Positions 9,292 to 17,633 of a stretch of DNA of 64,000 bases are shown in pieces. Source of the stretch: Pedobacter sp. Leaf41 (GTDB taxonomy: Bacteria; Bacteroidota; Bacteroidia; Sphingobacteriales; Sphingobacteriaceae); the NCBI RefSeq assembly GCF_001422545.1, contig NZ_LMLE01000001.1, forward strand, positions 187,373-251,372, read 5' to 3'. The notes beneath the pieces are model-generated. The model was not told where the DNA came from. It searched no databases and was given only the letters and a program-made list of their open reading frames with translations. The number at the start of each line of letters is the position of its first letter. Position 1 is the first letter of the stretch. The translations under genes were made by a program, and so were the position numbers.

Positions 9292-10071
9292 ATGGCATAT
9301 CAGAATTTAATAGCAGAAATAAAAGAAAACATCTTATACGTTACCATCAACAGGGAAAAAGCTTTAAATGCATTGAATAAGGCTACTTTGGATGAATTAG
9401 CTGAGGTAATAAAATTTGCGGGAGAAACTGACGAGGTAAGAGGGGTAATATTAACGGGTTCTGGCGAAAAAGCTTTCGTTGCTGGAGCCGATATTAAAGA
9501 ATTTTCAGATTATAGCGGTAAACAAGGTGAGGAGTTAGCACGAAAAGGTCAGCAAAATGTTTTTAATGCGATTGAAAATTCGTCGAAACCGTTTATCGCT
9601 GCCATTAATGGTTTTGCTTTAGGCGGCGGATTGGAACTGGCAATGGCATGCCATATGCGTGTTGCAGCCGATACAGCTAAACTAGGCTTACCAGAAGTTA
9701 CTTTAGGTCTGATTCCAGGTTACGGGGGCACGCAGCGTTTAACGCAATTGGTTGGTAAAGGCAAAGCTATTGAATTAATTACCTCGGCCAACCTAATCAA
9801 CGCTGTTGATGCGGAAAAAATTGGGCTTGTTAATTACGCTGTGCCTTTGTCTGATCTCATTAGCAAATCGGCTGAGATTTTGAACCTGATAAAACAACGT
9901 GCGCCTCTGGCCATTGCTGCGGCAATTAAATCAGTGAATGCATCCCTTACCGGTAGTAATGGTTACAATGTTGAAATCGAAGAGTTTGGAGAATGTTTTG
10001 AAACTTCTGATTTTAAAGAAGGCGTATCAGCTTTTATAGAAAAGAGGAAAGCTAATTTCCTCGGAAAGTAG
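9292..10071 (+). CDS. Enoyl-CoA hydratase/isomerase family protein
   Basis: A crotonase-fold protein of 259 residues that probably hydrates a trans-2-enoyl-CoA. The oxyanion-hole segments AFVAGADIKEF (about 64-74) and GFALGGGLELAMA (about 105-117) are complete. Both catalytic glutamates of hydratases are present: one in GGGLE and one in LPEVTLGLIPG. The PGYGGTQRL loop follows. The length is normal. It lies directly after the B12-binding gene in a two-gene unit. Chain-length specificity cannot be read from the sequence, and 3-hydroxybutyryl-CoA dehydratase is an equally possible name. Confidence 0.9.
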   Translation: MAYQNLIAEIKENILYVTINREKALNALNKATLDELAEVIKFAGETDEVRGVILTGSGEKAFVAGADIKEFSDYSGKQGEELARKGQQNVFNAIENSSKPFIAAINGFALGGGLELAMACHMRVAADTAKLGLPEVTLGLIPGYGGTQRLTQLVGKGKAIELITSANLINAVDAEKIGLVNYAVPLSDLISKSAEILNLIKQRAPLAIAAAIKSVNASLTGSNGYNVEIEEFGECFETSDFKEGVSAFIEKRKANFLGK

Positions 10072-10223
10072 TAAGATTGTATGATTAATTCGGCATAAAA
10101 TTAAAATAAGTGTAGAAAATATTTCCCAAATCAATTTATTTTAAGTAATTATGTACTAATATTCTACGCTCCTTAAATAAATTCTTTCTCCCGATTATAG
10201 AGCTTTAGATAGTGTAAAAACGG

Positions 10224-11645
10224 ATGATGCTCATGAAAAAAAAGATTCTGATTGTTGATGATGAAGTAAACATTGGTTTATTATTATCGAAGTTTCTTAC
10301 AAGGAATGGTTTTGAGGTAGCAAACGCCATTACCGGCGCTTCCGCGTTAGATATAATGACGAATGAAGCGTTTGATTTGGTGTTATGCGATTACCGCCTG
10401 GACGACACAGATGGAAGAGAAATTTTAATTAAAATAAAGGAGAATTACCCAACAACCGGCGTGATTATCATTACCGGATACTCAGATATCAAATTAGCGG
10501 TCGAGCTTATTAAATTAGGGGCCTACGATTATATTACAAAACCGCTATATCCTGATGAGATTTTAAATACCATTAATAAAGCTCTTGAGACACAAAGAGC
10601 CCTCAACGAAAACAAAGGCAGACCTGGAAAGAAGCATGAAACAGAGTCTGATTATGTAAATTACACCGAGTACATTGATGGTCAAAGCGAGGTTTCGGCC
10701 ACTTTGCTTAAACAAATTCAGTTAATAGCACCAACTTCTTATAGCATTATTTTAACCGGTAAAAGCGGTACAGGGAAAGAGTGTGTAGCCAAAACTATCC
10801 ATTTAAATAGTTTGAGAAGAGATAAGCCGTTTGTAGCGATGGATTGCGGTTCGTTAACTAAAGAACTTGCTGGAAGTGAGTTTTTTGGCCATGAGAAAGG
10901 CTCGTTTACCGGTGCACTCTACACTAAAATTGGCCACTTTGAGCAGGCAAATGGAGGTACGTTATTTTTAGATGAGATAGGTAACTTATCTTACGAAATT
11001 CAAGCCACCTTGCTCAGAACGGTGCAGGAAAGAAAAGTTAAACGTATTGGCAGTACTAAAGAAATTGATTTAGATGTCCGTATTATTGTAGCTACCAACG
11101 AAAATTTAGTCGATAATATTGGTAAGGGAACATTTCGAGAGGATTTATTCCATCGCTTTAATGAATTTTCTATCCATCTCCCTTCCTTAAAAAAACGAGG
11201 AAATGATATCTTAATCTTTGCCGATAAGTTTTTAGCAGTGGCAAATCAAGAGCTCAATAAAAACATCAAGGGTTTTAGTGAAGGCGTTAAAAATTGTTTC
11301 CTAAATTACAGCTGGCCAGGAAATGTAAGGGAACTGAAAAATGTAATCCGCAGGGTTTCGTTGTTAACCGATGGAAGTGAAATTCAGGTTGATGTATTGC
11401 CTTTGGAGCTTTCAAACTATGCCAAGGATTTCGATCGCGAACAGATTTTGAAACAAATAAAATCAAAGCATAGCGATAAGCCTAAGGATTTGAAAAATGC
11501 TGCGCAAGAAGCAGAGTATGATACGATTCTTGGCGTTTTAAAAGAAACAAATTTCAATAAAACAAAAGCAGCCCAAATCTTAAACATCGATAGAAAAACA
11601 CTATACAATAAAATCAAGGCGATAAAGATTGAAGATCAGGAATAA
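10224..11645 (+). CDS. Sigma-54-dependent response regulator (NtrC family)
   Basis: A transcription activator of 473 residues with three domains. The receiver domain (about 5-120) has acidic pocket D12-D13, phosphoryl acceptor D56, T84 and K106. The AAA+ domain (about 150-385) has Walker A GKSGTGKE at 179-186 and Walker B GGTLFLDE at 244-251. The sigma-54 contact loop reads GSFTGA at 226-231 instead of the common GAFTGA. A Fis-type helix-turn-helix (NKTKAAQILNIDRKTLYNKIK) closes the protein. No histidine kinase is adjacent, so the signal is unknown. The start is ambiguous among three in-frame ATGs at 10224, 10227 and 10233. The last gives MKKKILIVDDE, which is the most typical N-terminus. Confidence 0.92.
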   Translation: MMLMKKKILIVDDEVNIGLLLSKFLTRNGFEVANAITGASALDIMTNEAFDLVLCDYRLDDTDGREILIKIKENYPTTGVIIITGYSDIKLAVELIKLGAYDYITKPLYPDEILNTINKALETQRALNENKGRPGKKHETESDYVNYTEYIDGQSEVSATLLKQIQLIAPTSYSIILTGKSGTGKECVAKTIHLNSLRRDKPFVAMDCGSLTKELAGSEFFGHEKGSFTGALYTKIGHFEQANGGTLFLDEIGNLSYEIQATLLRTVQERKVKRIGSTKEIDLDVRIIVATNENLVDNIGKGTFREDLFHRFNEFSIHLPSLKKRGNDILIFADKFLAVANQELNKNIKGFSEGVKNCFLNYSWPGNVRELKNVIRRVSLLTDGSEIQVDVLPLELSNYAKDFDREQILKQIKSKHSDKPKDLKNAAQEAEYDTILGVLKETNFNKTKAAQILNIDRKTLYNKIKAIKIEDQE

Positions 11646-11708
11646 TCTTTTCATAGGCCAAAACAAAACCTAACTTTTTGCTATTAAGAGAATACCAAAC
11701 ATCACTTT

Positions 11709-12758
11709 ATGTCGGTATTTTCATTTAAGCAACGCAATAACATCAACCTCGTTATTATTATAGCACTCGGGCTTTTAATTGCGTATTCTTTACAAGCAAT
11801 TTTTAGTGCAATTCTCAGTACTTTGGTGCTATACACCATCATGCGGCCAGCTTATATTCACCTCGCTGAAGTGAAACGATGGAATAAAAGATTAGTAGCT
11901 ATTTTTCTAATCGTGATCAGCATTTTGCTGATTGTGCTACCATTTTATGCATTAAGCAGCATGGTAATCAGTAAAATATCCGAGCTTAAAAACAACGAAA
12001 TATTTTTCAAAAATATATTGGTTAAACTTCAGCATTTAGTTCCCTTTAATATCAATCAAGATGTGATTCAAGATGGATTAAATCGGCTGGGTAACTGGGC
12101 AACAGAGTTATTTCCTTCCTTAATTTCGAGTGCTGTAAATATTATACTAAGCCTTTTGGTGATGTACTTTTTACTATACTTCATGCTCATCGAGCGCAAA
12201 ACCTTTGAGCGTTCTTTAATTAAATACGCACCTCTTAGAGAACAAAATGCACTGCGCTTTGGCGATGAAATGCGAAATACAACTTATGCAAACGTATTGG
12301 GGCAGGGTTTAATTTGCCTGGTACAAGGTTCATTGGTGAGCTTATCTTTTTACATTTTAGGTTACAAAGATCCGGTATTCTGGGGGGTAATTACCACTTT
12401 TATATCTTTCGTTCCTATTCTGGGGCCGCCTGTAGTTTTTGTGCCAGCGGCTATCCTGCAAATTGCGAACGGAAATAACTTTGCCGGGTGGGCAATGCTA
12501 ATTTTCGGCTTTGTTGTCGTCATTAACATCGATAATGTACTTCGATTCATCATTGCAAAAAAAGTTGGCAACATTCACCCCATAATAACAGTAATTGGCG
12601 TAATTATTGGTATCCCATTATTTGGAATTTTAGGACTCGTTTTTGGTCCGCTATTATTATCTTATTTTATTTTGCTTGTTAAGATTTACGAAACCAGTAC
12701 GCTCGCATCAGAAAGATTGGAAAGAATTAAAACAAATAATGAGCTTAATGAGTTATAA
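11709..12758 (+). CDS. AI-2E family transporter / PerM-type permease
   Basis: An inner-membrane protein of 349 residues with about seven to eight membrane segments. The first pair lies at about 10-45, another at 60-85, and a large periplasmic or cytosolic loop at about 85-135. The family signature PVFWGVITTFISFVPILGPP lies at about 220-240, and a final block FGILGLVFGPLLLSYFILLV follows. These match the PerM/YdiK/AI-2E exporter-like family, many of whose members export ions or are uncharacterised. It follows the response regulator by 63 bases and may be co-transcribed. Substrate is unknown, and the autoinducer name should not be taken as function. Confidence 0.87.
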   Translation: MSVFSFKQRNNINLVIIIALGLLIAYSLQAIFSAILSTLVLYTIMRPAYIHLAEVKRWNKRLVAIFLIVISILLIVLPFYALSSMVISKISELKNNEIFFKNILVKLQHLVPFNINQDVIQDGLNRLGNWATELFPSLISSAVNIILSLLVMYFLLYFMLIERKTFERSLIKYAPLREQNALRFGDEMRNTTYANVLGQGLICLVQGSLVSLSFYILGYKDPVFWGVITTFISFVPILGPPVVFVPAAILQIANGNNFAGWAMLIFGFVVVINIDNVLRFIIAKKVGNIHPIITVIGVIIGIPLFGILGLVFGPLLLSYFILLVKIYETSTLASERLERIKTNNELNEL

Positions 12759-12829
12759 TTTATAGCTTAACAATAATGTAATATAGTATTTCTTATATTG
12801 TGAATGTTAAACCCTTAAAATAATTAATT

Positions 12830-13096
12830 ATGAATGATAACTCAAAAGTAGTAGTTGCTCTTTTAGCAGGATTAGCTGCTGGTGCCGCTTTAGGTATCTT
12901 ATTTGCGCCAGATAAAGGTGACGAAACCCGTGACAAATTAAGCCAATCGTTAAAAGATCTTGGAGATTCTATTAAAGATAAGGCTGCGGATGAGATTAAT
13001 AACTTATCAAGTTTAAAGGATAAAGTTGTTAGTTCAATTAAAACGAAATTAAGAAGCGTTGAAGACGAGTACAGTGACGATGTTGAACACGCATAA
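12830..13096 (+). CDS. YtxH domain-containing small membrane protein
   Basis: 88 residues. One N-terminal membrane segment of small residues (VVVALLAGLAAGAALGILFA) ends in APDKGDETRDKL, the recognisable YtxH signature. An amphipathic, charged helix follows (about 35-88) that may form a coiled coil. In Bacillus YtxH belongs to a general-stress group, and in Bacteroidota it commonly sits beside the holin-like gene that follows here. The three genes 12830-13951 probably form one stress-related cassette; that role is inference. Confidence 0.85.
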   Translation: MNDNSKVVVALLAGLAAGAALGILFAPDKGDETRDKLSQSLKDLGDSIKDKAADEINNLSSLKDKVVSSIKTKLRSVEDEYSDDVEHA

Positions 13097-13110
13097 AAAT
13101 AATAACTAAT

Positions 13111-13129
13111 TGGGCGCTTCGGGCGCCCA
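13111..13129 (+). other. GC-rich hairpin between the YtxH and holin-family genes
   Basis: TGGGCGC and GCGCCCA form a 7-bp stem around a TTCGG loop. Only a weak TTTAAATT follows. It could be a partial terminator or a 3' stabilising hairpin that sets the ratio of the first gene to the next two. Confidence 0.5.
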
Positions 13130-13149
13130 TTTAAATTCCATCTAAAACT

Positions 13150-13530
13150 ATGCAAGAAAATAAAGAAAAAAGTATTGAAGACCTTGTTGAAGACGCCAAA
13201 GGCTTTTTGGAAGCAAGGGTTGAATATACAAGACTTTACCTTGTAGAAAAGGTATCAAAAATATTCGCCGATTTAGTTACCAATACTGCTGTAATTGTAT
13301 GTTTTATATTGGCATTTTTATTTGGTAGTGTAACTCTGGCTCTTTTCTTATCAGATGTTTTGGGAAGCTATACACGAGGATTTGGTTGTGTATCGGGGAT
13401 ATACCTTTTGTTGGCGGTTATTGTTTATTTAACTAAAGACAAATACATTGAAAAAGCTATTATTAACGTAGCCATTACAAAATATTTCGACAAACTTGCA
13501 GATAAGGAGGAAGAAGATGAGAAAGTATAA
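13150..13530 (+). CDS. Phage-holin-family (Holin-X/DUF1469-like) membrane protein
   Basis: 126 residues. An amphipathic N-terminal helix (residues 1-40: IEDLVEDAKGFLEARVEYTR) precedes two membrane segments, at about 48-73 and 80-102. A charged C-terminal tail follows. This is the layout of the Holin_X / YqjE-like family, which despite the name is usually chromosomal and of unknown function. The 3' end overlaps the next gene by 14 bases (start 13517, stop at 13528-13530), which indicates translational coupling. No lysis gene is nearby, so a phage role is unlikely. Confidence 0.8.
   Translation: MQENKEKSIEDLVEDAKGFLEARVEYTRLYLVEKVSKIFADLVTNTAVIVCFILAFLFGSVTLALFLSDVLGSYTRGFGCVSGIYLLLAVIVYLTKDKYIEKAIINVAITKYFDKLADKEEEDEKV
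13504..13510 (+). promoter_or_regulatory. Unusually strong Shine-Dalgarno site inside the upstream gene
   Basis: AAGGAGG lies 6 bases before the ATG at 13517. Shine-Dalgarno sites are otherwise almost absent in this window. This one fixes the downstream start at 13517 rather than at the earlier in-frame ATG at 13496. Confidence 0.7.
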
Positions 13531-13951
13531 CATCAGAACTTTAGCAGATTTGCAAGCAGCGAAATTAGAGCTGAAAGTGGAGTATACACTTAAACAAAAC
13601 ATGCTCAAAAACGATGGTAAAATCTTTTTAAAACAGTTTACATTCGGTGCACTCATTAAAAAGTTTGCAACACCGAGCAATTTGTTTAAGGCTGATGAAA
13701 AGTTGAACATCAGTGGCACAGCAATGTCTCTCCTACTGCCAATGTTTATGAACAAAACCATTTTCCGAGGTGCTGGCTTTTTAACTAAAGCTGCTGTAGG
13801 TTTGGTATCTGGAAAAGTAGGAAAATCATTAGATGCTGAGCACTTATCAGCAATCTTTAACTCTGTTAAAGGTTGGTTTGGAAAAAAGAAAGAACAGAAA
13901 TCAAAGAAATTCATAGATTATGGCATACCGCCAGATAGTGAAACTTATTAA
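13517..13951 (+). CDS. Uncharacterised protein of the YtxH/holin cassette
   Basis: 144 residues, function unrecognised. It begins MRKYNIRTLADLQAAKLELK and is basic. The first 30 residues form a charged helix like that of a phasin or coiled-coil partner. A moderately hydrophobic middle follows (NISGTAMSLLLPMFMNKTIF and GAGFLTKAAVGLVSGKVG). A Lys-rich tail ends the protein. The earlier ATG at 13496 is possible, but 13517 has an ideal ribosome binding site. It overlaps the holin-family gene by 14 bases and is followed by a terminator, so it is the last gene of the cassette. Probably peripheral to the membrane with its neighbours (inference). Confidence 0.7.
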   Translation: MRKYNIRTLADLQAAKLELKVEYTLKQNMLKNDGKIFLKQFTFGALIKKFATPSNLFKADEKLNISGTAMSLLLPMFMNKTIFRGAGFLTKAAVGLVSGKVGKSLDAEHLSAIFNSVKGWFGKKKEQKSKKFIDYGIPPDSETY

Positions 13952-13956
13952 TATTG

Positions 13957-13990
13957 AGCCTCATATTTCAAATATGGGGCTTTATTTTTT
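13957..13990 (+). terminator. Terminator of the YtxH/holin cassette
   Basis: AGCCTCATATTT pairs with AAATATGGGGCT (one G-T pair) around a single-base loop centre. TTTATTTTTT follows. It lies just past the stop at 13951. Confidence 0.8.
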
Positions 13991-14055
13991 AAAAAATTTA
14001 TACTTTTAGGTGTAGCGCACTGATTTTATCAACCGTTACAAATGAAACAAAAGGT

Positions 14056-14484
14056 ATGAAAAAACTACTATTCTTGCTCTCCATCTGCTTAACACTTTCT
14101 TGCAATAAGGATTTGGATAAAAAACTTTCCAGTAAAAGTTGGCGTGTTGAATCGGTTACGGTAAGCCCTGCAATGACATCCGGAAATAAAACCAGCACAA
14201 ACTATTTAGAGCTTATGGGGCCTCAAAGTTGTGCTGCGACCACTACATTAACATTTTCTGACAAAGGCATATTTACATCAGGTTCAAATGGTGCGTTATG
14301 CGATTTATTTTACGATCCGAATAGTAGCCCAGTAACGTGGACAAGGGAAGGCGAGCAAATCACCATTTCCTCTTCACCACAATCGCCATTCACATTAAAG
14401 GGTAATAAATTAACCCGAACTACATCTACAACATCAGCCGGTGGCACAATTTATACTTTTGAATATGTCTACAAAGCCCAATAA
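14056..14484 (+). CDS. Lipocalin-like lipoprotein
   Basis: A secreted lipoprotein of 142 residues: signal peptide MKKLLFLLSICLTLSC with lipobox LTLSC, Cys16. The rest looks like a small beta-barrel of the lipocalin-like type common in Bacteroidota (opening K-x-W-x-x-x-S pattern SKSWRVESVTV, then alternating strands with a LTFSDKGIF turn). Two cysteines (about 55 and 79) could form a disulfide. Ligand is unknown. The next gene starts inside its last codons, so the two are translationally coupled, though their functions have no obvious link. Confidence 0.65.
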   Translation: MKKLLFLLSICLTLSCNKDLDKKLSSKSWRVESVTVSPAMTSGNKTSTNYLELMGPQSCAATTTLTFSDKGIFTSGSNGALCDLFYDPNSSPVTWTREGEQITISSSPQSPFTLKGNKLTRTTSTTSAGGTIYTFEYVYKAQ

Positions 14485-14920
14485 TTTAAAAATTTTAATG
14501 GTATGCCTTGGGAATATTTGCCGATCTCCTTTGGCTGAGGGCATTATGAAACACCTTGCAAAGCAACAAGATTTAAATTGGGAAATTGCATCGGCAGGAA
14601 CTGGCGATTGGCATATTGGAAAAGCACCAGATAAAAGAAGTGTGGCTGCTGCTAAAGTTTTGGGTTATGATATTAGCCAACAAAGGGCGCAACAGTTTAA
14701 TCACAATATGTTTAGCCAATATGATTTGATCTTGGTTATGGATCGCAATAATTTAGCAGATGTAAAGCGTTTAGCTAGGACAGATGATGAGCGGCAAAAG
14801 ATTAAACTTTTCTTAGCAGAGGATGAGGTAACAGATCCGTATTGGGATAATGAGCTTTTCGGCCCGGTTTGTAATCAAGTTGAAGAAAGATGTAAAGAAA
14901 TTATCAAACAACTTTCTTAA
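14465..14920 (+). CDS. Low-molecular-weight protein-tyrosine phosphatase
   Basis: A cytoplasmic phosphatase of 151 residues. The active-site P-loop CxxxxxR is CLGNICR at 14-20, and the general-acid loop is TDPYWD near residue 122. Both are intact and the length is standard. I take the ATG at 14465, which gives MSTKPNNLKILMVCLGN; an in-frame ATG at 14441 would add eight residues inside the upstream gene. It overlaps the lipoprotein gene by 20 bases. In other bacteria such enzymes counter tyrosine kinases of capsule export, but no such kinase is here. Confidence 0.93.
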   Translation: MSTKPNNLKILMVCLGNICRSPLAEGIMKHLAKQQDLNWEIASAGTGDWHIGKAPDKRSVAAAKVLGYDISQQRAQQFNHNMFSQYDLILVMDRNNLADVKRLARTDDERQKIKLFLAEDEVTDPYWDNELFGPVCNQVEERCKEIIKQLS

Positions 14921-14957
14921 TTTTACAACTGAAACGAACCTAACCAAACCCATTGCT

Positions 14958-15692
14958 ATGAAGAAAATTATTCCTTTTTTTGTATTAGTTGCCTTAGTAT
15001 TTCTTACTCAAAGTTTCGCCATCGATAGAAAGACAACAAGGGTTTTAGTTTTCTCAAAAACAAAAGGCTTTAGGCACAACTCCATAAGTGATGGGAAAAC
15101 TGCAATTGCAAAACTTGGCAATCAGCACCATTTTTTAGTTGATACCACCGAAAATGCAGCACAGTTTACTGAAAATAATCTTAAGAAATACGCGGCCGTA
15201 ATTTTCTTAAATACCACCGGCGATATTTTGGACGATCAGCAACAAGTTGCATTTGAGCATTATATTCAAGCCGGCGGCGGCTATGTAGGAATCCATGCCG
15301 CAACAGATACAGAATACGATTGGCCTTGGTATGGCAAGTTGGCTGGAGCTTACTTTATTAGTCACCCGGCGGTTCAGGAAGCTAGGTTTATTGTAAAAGA
15401 CCGTAAGCATGCAGCAACCCGTTTTCTTCAGGATTCGGTTTGGATGCACAAGGACGAACTGTACAACTTTAAAGACATCAACCCAGATATCAAGGTGCTA
15501 TTAACCATTGATGAAAATTCATATAATGGAGGTAAAAACGGAAAGTTTCATCCATTTAGTTGGTACCATGAATACGATGGGGGTAAATCTTTTTATACTT
15601 CGATGGGGCATACCAAAGAAACCTGGACAGATGATATGTTTTTAAAACATCTATACGGTGGGATTTTATATGCCATGGGTAGAAAACACTAA
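14958..15692 (+). CDS. ThuA domain-containing secreted protein
   Basis: 244 residues with a signal peptide (MKKIIPFFVLVALVFLTQSFA). The ThuA-like class I glutamine-amidotransferase fold follows: RVLVFSKTKGFRHNSI near 29-44, a middle AAVIFLNTTGD strand, GGGYVGIHAATDTEYDWPWY near 114-133, and GHTKETWTDD near the end. The canonical Cys nucleophile of amidotransferases is absent, as in other ThuA proteins. They are linked to trehalose and other sugar utilisation in some bacteria. The ATG at 14958 is chosen because it starts the signal peptide; the open frame runs back into the phosphatase gene. Function here is not determinable beyond a possible carbohydrate role. Confidence 0.85.
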   Translation: MKKIIPFFVLVALVFLTQSFAIDRKTTRVLVFSKTKGFRHNSISDGKTAIAKLGNQHHFLVDTTENAAQFTENNLKKYAAVIFLNTTGDILDDQQQVAFEHYIQAGGGYVGIHAATDTEYDWPWYGKLAGAYFISHPAVQEARFIVKDRKHAATRFLQDSVWMHKDELYNFKDINPDIKVLLTIDENSYNGGKNGKFHPFSWYHEYDGGKSFYTSMGHTKETWTDDMFLKHLYGGILYAMGRKH

Positions 15693-15707
15693 TAGATTAG
15701 TAAATAC

Positions 15708-15754
15708 AGCCGCACATTCGCAATTGATTTAATTCATCTTACGAATCTGCGGCT
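15708..15754 (+). terminator. Hairpin between convergent ThuA gene and pseudogene
   Basis: AGCCGCACATTCG and CGAATCTGCGGCT pair over 13 positions with one mismatch. TGAATATTTTTA follows on the plus strand. It probably ends the ThuA transcript and belongs to the CGCAGATT palindrome family seen elsewhere in the window. Confidence 0.6.
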
Positions 15755-15763
15755 TGAATATTT

Positions 15764-16177
15764 TTAGATTGTAAAACCTTGATAAAACAACTGCGATAAT
15801 ACATTTGTTGCTGATGCAAGTTTTAATGTAGTAAACTTCGGTAACTGTGCTACCGTCAAAATCGTTCCTGAATTAGATTTTAGATCAGAAACTGGTTTGC
15901 CAACTTTTGTTTGCGCTGCAGTAGGGTTGGTTTTTTGAGTAGCTAAAGCTGTTGCTTTTTGTACTAAAAAATCTTTAACTATTGAGGTAACTGTTGGTTT
16001 TGTGCAGGCGTTAAGCTTAATGCTGGGGTAAGTTTTCCTAATACTCCAGATGTTAAACTGTTAACATCTAAGCCAGATGCCGCGGCAGCCGAACCAAACT
16101 TTACTCAATATACTTTGTGCATTCGATGCAATATTCAGGCTCAACATCAGCGTAGCCAAAATCACTAATTTCTTGAT
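15764..16177 (-). pseudogene. Decayed small secreted protein gene (lost start, two frameshifts)
   Basis: Read on the minus strand, three overlapping frames join into one protein. The first gives IKKLVILATLMLSLNIASNA, a signal peptide whose first codon is now ATC instead of ATG (16175-16177). A second frame gives ASGLDVNSLTSGVLGKLTPA and LSLTPAQ. A third gives VTSIVKDFLVQKATALATQK and runs to FYQGFTI and a TAA at 15764. The second shift is explained by loss of one A in a CAAAACC tract. The ancestral product was about 137 residues, exported and helical. I do not recognise the family. With three lesions it is almost certainly not expressed as one protein. Confidence 0.8.
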
Positions 16178-16224
16178 TTATAACATTATGTTTAGTGTAA
16201 AGCGAAGATATACTTTTTACACCT

Positions 16225-16914
16225 TCAAAGAGTATTATTATTAGGTCTGTCATCTTTTACGTTAACTAAGTAGATGTATTTGAGCATACAAAAAGCGGCT
16301 ACTGCTCCAAAGCTATGCCATAGAAAATGAGTGCCGATTTGCAATATTTCCCATTTATCGGCTATCCGAAATGTAAGTGCAAAAATAAATGCCAATAAAG
16401 CAAAACCCACCCATTTTCCGTTTCTCCAACCTGTTTTTAACAAATAGCCGAAAACTGGAAACAATACTAAGGCAGCCATAAAAGCATAGTTAATGTTGAT
16501 AAAAATCTGGAAATCACCATCAGCAAATAATTTCCGTACATAAAACTGGAAAAAAGCATATAGCAATATGATAAGTACAGCGAAATACCATTTAGTTAAT
16601 TTGGCTAAAAAATATACGCCAGCAGAAAGGCAGAGCAGCATTATCGGCATCCAATCCATCATGATAAAAATTGGCCACCGCCTAAAAGAATGATAAGTGG
16701 TGCCTCCAATTCCTCCGATGTAAAGCAAAACTAAAGCAAGACTAAGAAAAGTATGTTGTTTGAATTTACCCCAAACTTTGAAAGTCCAAAATATAGCGAT
16801 GCATAAAAAGAAACAGCTTGTAATAGCATTAAGCGGTTCGGGAAATAAGTTGTTCAAATTGGTTTCCGTATAGATGGTGCCGCCATCAAGGGGATTTTGA
16901 AAAATAGCCATCAT
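16225..16914 (-). CDS. Seven-segment membrane protein, ceramidase-like (CREST superfamily candidate)
   Basis: 229 residues with about seven membrane segments. The residues expected of the alkaline ceramidase/CREST hydrolase fold are partly visible: TTYH in the third segment, an Asp 12 residues later (MMDWMPIML), and an HxxxH pair in the last segment (THFLWHSFGA). Those positions correspond to the zinc His, Asp and His residues of alkaline ceramidases. The usual Ser four residues before the first His is Gly here. Sphingobacteriaceae make sphingolipids, so a lipid amidase would be plausible. Both are inference, and the metal site should be tested. Two ATGs (16914, 16911) are equally possible starts. 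Confidence 0.55.
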   Translation of the reverse strand: MMAIFQNPLDGGTIYTETNLNNLFPEPLNAITSCFFLCIAIFWTFKVWGKFKQHTFLSLALVLLYIGGIGGTTYHSFRRWPIFIMMDWMPIMLLCLSAGVYFLAKLTKWYFAVLIILLYAFFQFYVRKLFADGDFQIFININYAFMAALVLFPVFGYLLKTGWRNGKWVGFALLAFIFALTFRIADKWEILQIGTHFLWHSFGAVAAFCMLKYIYLVNVKDDRPNNNTL

Positions 16915-17110
16915 CGTCTTTTAGTTTGATATGCAATTTGCAGTTATAAAAACAAATACTGCTATGTTTGTGATTAGTGCTTCAGTAAAAAAAATGAGAC
17001 TAAACCTTAATCGTTGGAACCCCAGAACAGTTTTAACACTGTTTTTTGAAAAATGACAAACTTTTTTCTTTTGAGTCATGTTGAAATATTAACATCAAAT
17101 CAATAAAAAC

Positions 17111-17566
17111 ATGAAAACTACAACAGCAACCGCAGAGGTATTGAACGACCTCATTGAAATTAATAACGACCGTATTGAAGGCTATGAAAAAGCCCGTACG
17201 GAACTGAAAGATAGCGATGCAGATTTAAAATCATTATTTTTAAGTATGATTGAGGAAAGCCAGAAATATAAAATGGCTTTGGCAACAGAAGTAGCTGCAT
17301 TTGGTGAAGACATTGAAACAGGAACAACTAATTCTGGAAAAATTTATAGAGCGTGGATGGATGTTAAAGCCTTATTTACAGGTCACGATCGCCAAACGGT
17401 TTTAAACAATTGTGAATTTGGAGAAGATGCAGCTCAAAATGCGTATAAAATGGCCTTGGAAGAGGAAGACCTTCCGGCAAATATCAGAGAATTGATTTCG
17501 GATCAGAAAGCGGCTTTAAGAGTTTCACATGATGAAATCAAAAGATTACGCGATTCTCAAGCGTAA
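17111..17566 (+). CDS. PA2169 family four-helix-bundle protein (DUF2383)
   Basis: 151 residues, all helical and cytosolic. The family pattern is visible: EVLNDLIEINNDRIEGYEKA at the start, then a second helix with SLFLSMIEESQKYKMALATE, and helices three and four with NNCEFGEDAAQNAYKMALE. The fold is ferritin-like. Members are stress-associated proteins of unknown biochemical function. The gene stands alone and ends in a bidirectional terminator shared with cphA. Confidence 0.85.
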   Translation: MKTTTATAEVLNDLIEINNDRIEGYEKARTELKDSDADLKSLFLSMIEESQKYKMALATEVAAFGEDIETGTTNSGKIYRAWMDVKALFTGHDRQTVLNNCEFGEDAAQNAYKMALEEEDLPANIRELISDQKAALRVSHDEIKRLRDSQA

Positions 17567-17587
17567 GTTAGCTTTAGTCAAATGAGC

Positions 17588-17622
17588 AAAACCACCCGAT
17601 AATTTATCAGGTGGTTTTATTT
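17588..17622. terminator. Bidirectional terminator between the PA2169 gene and cphA
   Basis: AAAACCACCCGATAA pairs with TTATCAGGTGGTTTT (one mismatch). It has a T-run on the plus strand and GGTGGTTTT at the end on the minus strand. Confidence 0.8.
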
Positions 17623-17633
17623 TCTATATCTGT

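Noticed and set aside
13150..13530. Prophage remnant around the holin-family gene
   Set aside because: No other phage gene is near; the YtxH/holin pair is a normal chromosomal cassette.
13429..13914. Minus-strand frame of 161 codons
   Set aside because: It overlaps the holin-family gene and its coupled partner, both of which have better start, coupling and Shine-Dalgarno evidence.
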